Assembly (NCBI RefSeq): GCF_017115025.1
Contig: NZ_JABXKM010000141.1
Location: 1 to 44,485, forward strand
Source: Nostoc sp. NOS(2021)
GTDB lineage: Bacteria; Cyanobacteriota; Cyanobacteriia; Cyanobacteriales; Nostocaceae
DNA length: 44,485 nt
Direction: 5' to 3'
Shown: positions 42,094 through 44,485 of the stretch, piece after piece
Layout: each line of letters opens with the position of its first letter
How positions within the stretch are numbered: the first letter of the stretch is position 1
Made by a program: the position numbers and the translations under genes
The notes under the pieces: model-generated
Told to the model about the DNA's origin: nothing
Database searches by the model: none
Seen by the model: only the letters and a program-made list of their open reading frames with translations

Positions 42094-42582
42094 TTAACCA
42101 CCAACCAATAGTCTGATAGTATTGACGATGGTCATCAAATTATTAAGTTGCTCGGCAATAGTGGCAACATCACTAATTATTGATGCCACATCAGATACAG
42201 TTTTTGCTAGCTCACCAGTAGGTGATTCATCAATGGCTCCTGTATAAGTCCAAATGCTAATAAAGGCATTTGGGAACCAAACTGGAAAAGAAAATCGTAA
42301 CTGATATGAAGCAAAAGATACTGGGAATATCAAAACATTTCCACCCAAAGAAAGACGCTGAGAGAAGCTAGTCCACTGGGTTGAATCGTCAACTAAATTC
42401 GTCTCAACAAGTTGGTTTACATATCCGCCTGTGTACTAAGTCTTTTTAGCGCCTGGAGTGATGATATAAATTCCCAAAACTCCGCTAGAAAAAGTATCAG
42501 GAATCAAAAAATTAGAAAGATTGGAGCCTGATAAATTTTGCTCAAATATCAGGCTCCAATTACTTGAAAGAGATAAGTCCAT
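42094..42582 (-). pseudogene. Small cassette protein interrupted by in-frame TAG
   Basis: The frame from ATG 42582 encodes MDLSLSSNWSLIFEQNLSGS through GVLGIYIITPGAKKT (48 codons), meets TAG at 42438-42436, and continues open with YTGGYVNQLVETNLVDDSTQ, WTSFSQRLSLGG and FPVSFASYQLRFSFPVWFPN to a TAA at 42094. Codon use and protein character are the same on both sides, so it reads as one 161-residue protein split by a single amber codon. Alternatively the two parts are separate genes, the second starting at TTG 42348. It sits in a tight operon: 11 bp after the 42594 gene, 15 bp before the lysozyme. The tail (DVASIISDVATIAEQLNNLM) is helical. The family is not recognised. Confidence 0.55.
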
Positions 42583-42593
42583 GTCGTTATCGA

Positions 42594-43031
42594 TTACTGG
42601 CGGCTCTTGATATGTCGGACATTAGTCGCGTTAGTAATCGGCTGTCCGGCACCCTTGCCGATAGGCCAAGTACATTGGGTGATCAGGTCATCGAAATCAT
42701 CTTTTGCGTCTCTGCTGACGTGTAATGTCTTCCGATATTTCTTTATGGTCGTACCACTTGTATCAGTAACGATAACCACCCTTGTGGTAATTATTCCAGA
42801 CCGCACTAGCTCCTTGATTGCGGAGAACGTAAAAGGTGAATAGTCCGTTGTACCGGGTACTTCTGCTAGTATTTCAGTTACGCCTGCAATGTCTGTATCA
42901 CTTTCTAAATCTCCTGTGTAGACCCCATAACTAGTAAGAAAATAAAAATCCTGCGCTGGGGTTGCGGGAGTCGATCCAGCCGCAGCTACAGCTGCAATAG
43001 TCAGTTTGCATCTATCAAGTTTTGGTGGCAT
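42594..43031 (-). CDS. Small cassette protein, 145 aa
   Basis: Starts MPPKLDRCKLTIAAVAAAGS behind an AGGAAAT ribosome site. Later parts are DFYFLTSYGVYTGDLESDTD, FTFSAIKELVRSGIITTRVV, IVTDTSGTTIKKYRKTLHV and GAGQPITNATNVRHIKSRQ. It is rich in Thr, Val and Ile with alternating strands, has no membrane segment and is not recognised. The central SAIKELVRSGIITTRVVIVT resembles the next gene upstream (SVRQLVSSGVGRRALVRLKD), suggesting an old duplication. Small, beta-rich and repeated: compatible with a virion or particle component, but unproven. Confidence 0.65.
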   Translation of the reverse strand: MPPKLDRCKLTIAAVAAAGSTPATPAQDFYFLTSYGVYTGDLESDTDIAGVTEILAEVPGTTDYSPFTFSAIKELVRSGIITTRVVIVTDTSGTTIKKYRKTLHVSRDAKDDFDDLITQCTWPIGKGAGQPITNATNVRHIKSRQ

Positions 43032-43094
43032 ATTTCCTATTTAAAAAAAGTTGTTTAAGGGATAAGAAAGCTAAAAAATACCAGTGACAAAGCC

Positions 43095-43427
43095 TTAATA
43101 CATTTTGATGTGCTGAGGAAACCTTGCGCTTAGGATTACATTCCCAGGAACATAGTCCAATCCGACCAATGCACCTATCTTTGTACAATTCGCGGCAGCG
43201 AAATAAACTGTCTTCGTTGTCTTATCCTTAAGTCTTACAAGCGCTCTGCGACCAACGCCAGATGAAACTAATTGGCGGACAGAAATAGATTCGCTATCGT
43301 CGGGAAGGGCGGCGGCGTCAGCCTTCACCACTCCACAAACATCACCAATCTCGTCGTAGACATCCTCTAGAGTTACAATTTTGTTGGTACCAACCACGAA
43401 ACTAGCCTTGGGAATTTGTGTAGGCAT
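43095..43427 (-). CDS. Small cassette protein, 110 aa
   Basis: Starts MPTQIPKASFVVGTNKIVTL, then EDVYDEIGDVCGVVKADAAA, SISVRQLVSSGVGRRALVRL, KDKTTKTVYFAAANCTKIGA and GNVILSARFPQHIKMY. It has no membrane segment. It shares the V-R/K-x-L-V-x-SG-V/I pattern with the 42594 protein, and both end near a short QHIK/RHIK motif. No strong Shine-Dalgarno sequence is seen at this start. Unknown family. Confidence 0.6.
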   Translation of the reverse strand: MPTQIPKASFVVGTNKIVTLEDVYDEIGDVCGVVKADAAALPDDSESISVRQLVSSGVGRRALVRLKDKTTKTVYFAAANCTKIGALVGLDYVPGNVILSARFPQHIKMY

Positions 43428-43530
43428 TTTAACGCTGAGTTTAGGTCAAGATATCCTCCAAATATACGCTTACGACTTCGTTTACCACAAGCTTTTCAAT
43501 ACATTTTGTATGTCGAGCCTTAACCCTCGA

Positions 43531-43776
43531 TTAAGTGCTAGTCCCTAGTACCTTTTTTCGCTTTTTTAAGCCAGCCGGCAATAAATACCATCGATGATTC
43601 ATTTTAAAACCCTGAAGATAACCCTTTTTAATCTGCCTGATTAAACTATTGCGAGAATAAAAATAAACTTTGCAAGCTTCTTTAAGTGAGATTGCGGTAG
43701 ACAGATCATCGGGAATCTGCCAGCATTTCTTGGGAATCAAAAGATTACCATTTGGCAATCCAATTAGGTAGGACAT
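43531..43776 (-). CDS. Small HTH protein (excisionase/MerR-like)
   Basis: 81 aa: TAISLKEACKVYFYSRNSLI followed by RQIKKGYLQGFKMNHRWYLL resembles the winged HTH of excisionase-type proteins (LxxKEACxxxxVSRxTxxRWIKxGxLxAxKxGRxWxI). It overlaps the upstream gene by 32 bp, implying translational coupling. It ends in a basic tail (GLKKRKKVLGTST). It probably binds DNA and controls the cassette or aids excision. Confidence 0.65.
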   Translation of the reverse strand: MSYLIGLPNGNLLIPKKCWQIPDDLSTAISLKEACKVYFYSRNSLIRQIKKGYLQGFKMNHRWYLLPAGLKKRKKVLGTST

Positions 43777-44485
43777 TCTTGGTTCCAGTTGAATAGTATT
43801 TCGCCATGCGATTTTTAACGGTTATCTGAGAAATTGAAGTATCGGTGACAACTAGGCATGATTTACTTAAATATGCACCCACTAAATAACTTGGAATTAT
43901 TCTCAATTTAATTGCATTCAAAATAGACATTCCATTCTCTTCATCTAGGGAATGAATCGTAACTTTTGAATTATCTTTAAGGACAAAGATAATTTCCCAA
44001 TTTCCACGTTTATAATTTGGTAGCGCCACAGTGGGTTTAGCTGCAAGGTGATGCGGTACCGTGATTGGATATTTTGGAGCGCCTGTGATATTTCCAGATT
44101 GATCAACTTCAGCAAATTGATAAATTACTTGAGGGCGGTGATATTCCGGCCGAATCAGCCAACTATCAGGAATAGCAGCGACATCTTGATTACAAGTTGC
44201 GTTTCCTTGAATTTCGGCTAATTGGAAAAATTTTAATAATTCACAGGCTTCGGTACCGGCAATGACGCTGACAATTTCCGGGTCATTTTCAGGAAAGCCA
44301 TTAACGTTACATCTAGCAAAAACTGGGACTGAGATTGAGGTAAATTGCACGTCTTCTGGGGGTATAAGATAACAAACGGAGGAAACCTCACCACCAGTTG
44401 AATCAGAAGGATTCAGAGGAAGATAACCGGGAGGACAATTGTAGCCAGGATTTCTGTTAACAGTAGTGGGTGGACACTGAGAGTC
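43745..44485 (-). CDS. Cassette protein, 5' end beyond the window
   Basis: At least 246 codons, open to the right edge. A GTG at 44350 is a possible start, but the frame continues upstream with coding-like sequence (DSQCPPTTVNRNPGYNCPPG and YLPLNPSDSTGGEVSSVCYL), so the gene is taken as truncated by the window. It includes NVNGFPENDPEIVSVIAGTE, RPQVIYQFAEVDQSGNITGA and NYKRGNWEIIFVLKDNSKVT, ending NVLPNWIAKW. The Cys/Pro-rich part suggests a structural or extracellular role. Family not recognised. Confidence 0.65.
   Translation of the reverse strand, partial: DSQCPPTTVNRNPGYNCPPGYLPLNPSDSTGGEVSSVCYLIPPEDVQFTSISVPVFARCNVNGFPENDPEIVSVIAGTEACELLKFFQLAEIQGNATCNQDVAAIPDSWLIRPEYHRPQVIYQFAEVDQSGNITGAPKYPITVPHHLAAKPTVALPNYKRGNWEIIFVLKDNSKVTIHSLDEENGMSILNAIKLRIIPSYLVGAYLSKSCLVVTDTSISQITVKNRMAKYYSTGTKNVLPNWIAKW

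Noticed and set aside
42607..42843. Rightward open frame opposite the 145-aa cassette gene
   Set aside because: Shadow of a better gene with a ribosome site in a consistent operon.
40688..44485. Calling the right-hand cassette a normal tailed prophage
   Set aside because: No terminase, portal, capsid, tail or integrase gene can be recognised in what is visible.

Overview
The window comes from a chromosome of a filamentous, probably heterocyst-forming (Nostoc-like) cyanobacterium. The evidence is the very frequent HIP1 octamer GCGATCGC, a psbQ gene, cyanobacterial heptanucleotide tandem repeats, a 37-nt CRISPR repeat ending ATTGAAAC, and genes resembling phycoerythrin lyases (cpeY-like, cpeF-like). 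The latter suggest a phycoerythrin-containing strain. No rRNA or tRNA was recognised.

Layout. (1) 0.2-4.9 kb: trehalose metabolism, treY then treH, closed by a strong terminator; a repeat element lies just before treY. (2) 4.9-10.0 kb: a BrnA-antitoxin remnant, then NAD metabolism in the order pncB, nadD, nrtR, nadE. A 27-bp palindrome with the GT-N7-AC core described for NrtR operators overlaps a likely promoter before pncB, so a local NrtR feedback circuit is likely. (3) 10.0-13.1 kb: gene debris (a MITE, a 228-bp duplication that stops at a HIP1 site, integrase and Roc-COR fragments) around an EF-hand protein and a peptidoglycan-binding/L,D-transpeptidase-like protein. (4) 13.1-17.2 kb: hemJ, an alpha/beta hydrolase lacking its nucleophile, a FAD-dependent amine oxidase, psbQ, and a frameshifted gene. 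(5) 17.5-23.2 kb: an SH3b/peptidoglycan-binding membrane protein, wecB, a small membrane protein with two tandem terminators, pilT, and a protein with a C-terminal KaiB domain.

(6) 23.3-25.1 kb: a CRISPR array of 8 repeats and 7 spacers with a clear promoter in its leader and no cas genes, followed by a DUF1003 gene and a lone decayed repeat. (7) 25.2-33.2 kb: an M23 peptidase, a DUF6918-like protein, a GT4 glycosyltransferase, a Uma2 nuclease, a PIN / D-ExK nuclease-like pair, hemC and glgA. (8) 33.2-40.3 kb: a transposase stub, a secreted protein, cpeY-like, a DUF1838 protein, nested inverted-repeat elements, a small coiled-coil protein, cpeF-like and moaE. (9) 40.3-44.5 kb: a receiver-domain stub and a compact leftward operon of small unrecognised proteins with an HTH protein and a membrane-anchored GH108 lysozyme. 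One gene of this operon carries an in-frame TAG. It looks like a phage-like or satellite element running off the right edge.

The operon in (9) is the best candidate for something undescribed. Next is a 27-bp element found in one intergenic site and inside two unrelated genes, where it encodes the same peptide. All family assignments were made by reading the protein sequences, with no database search.
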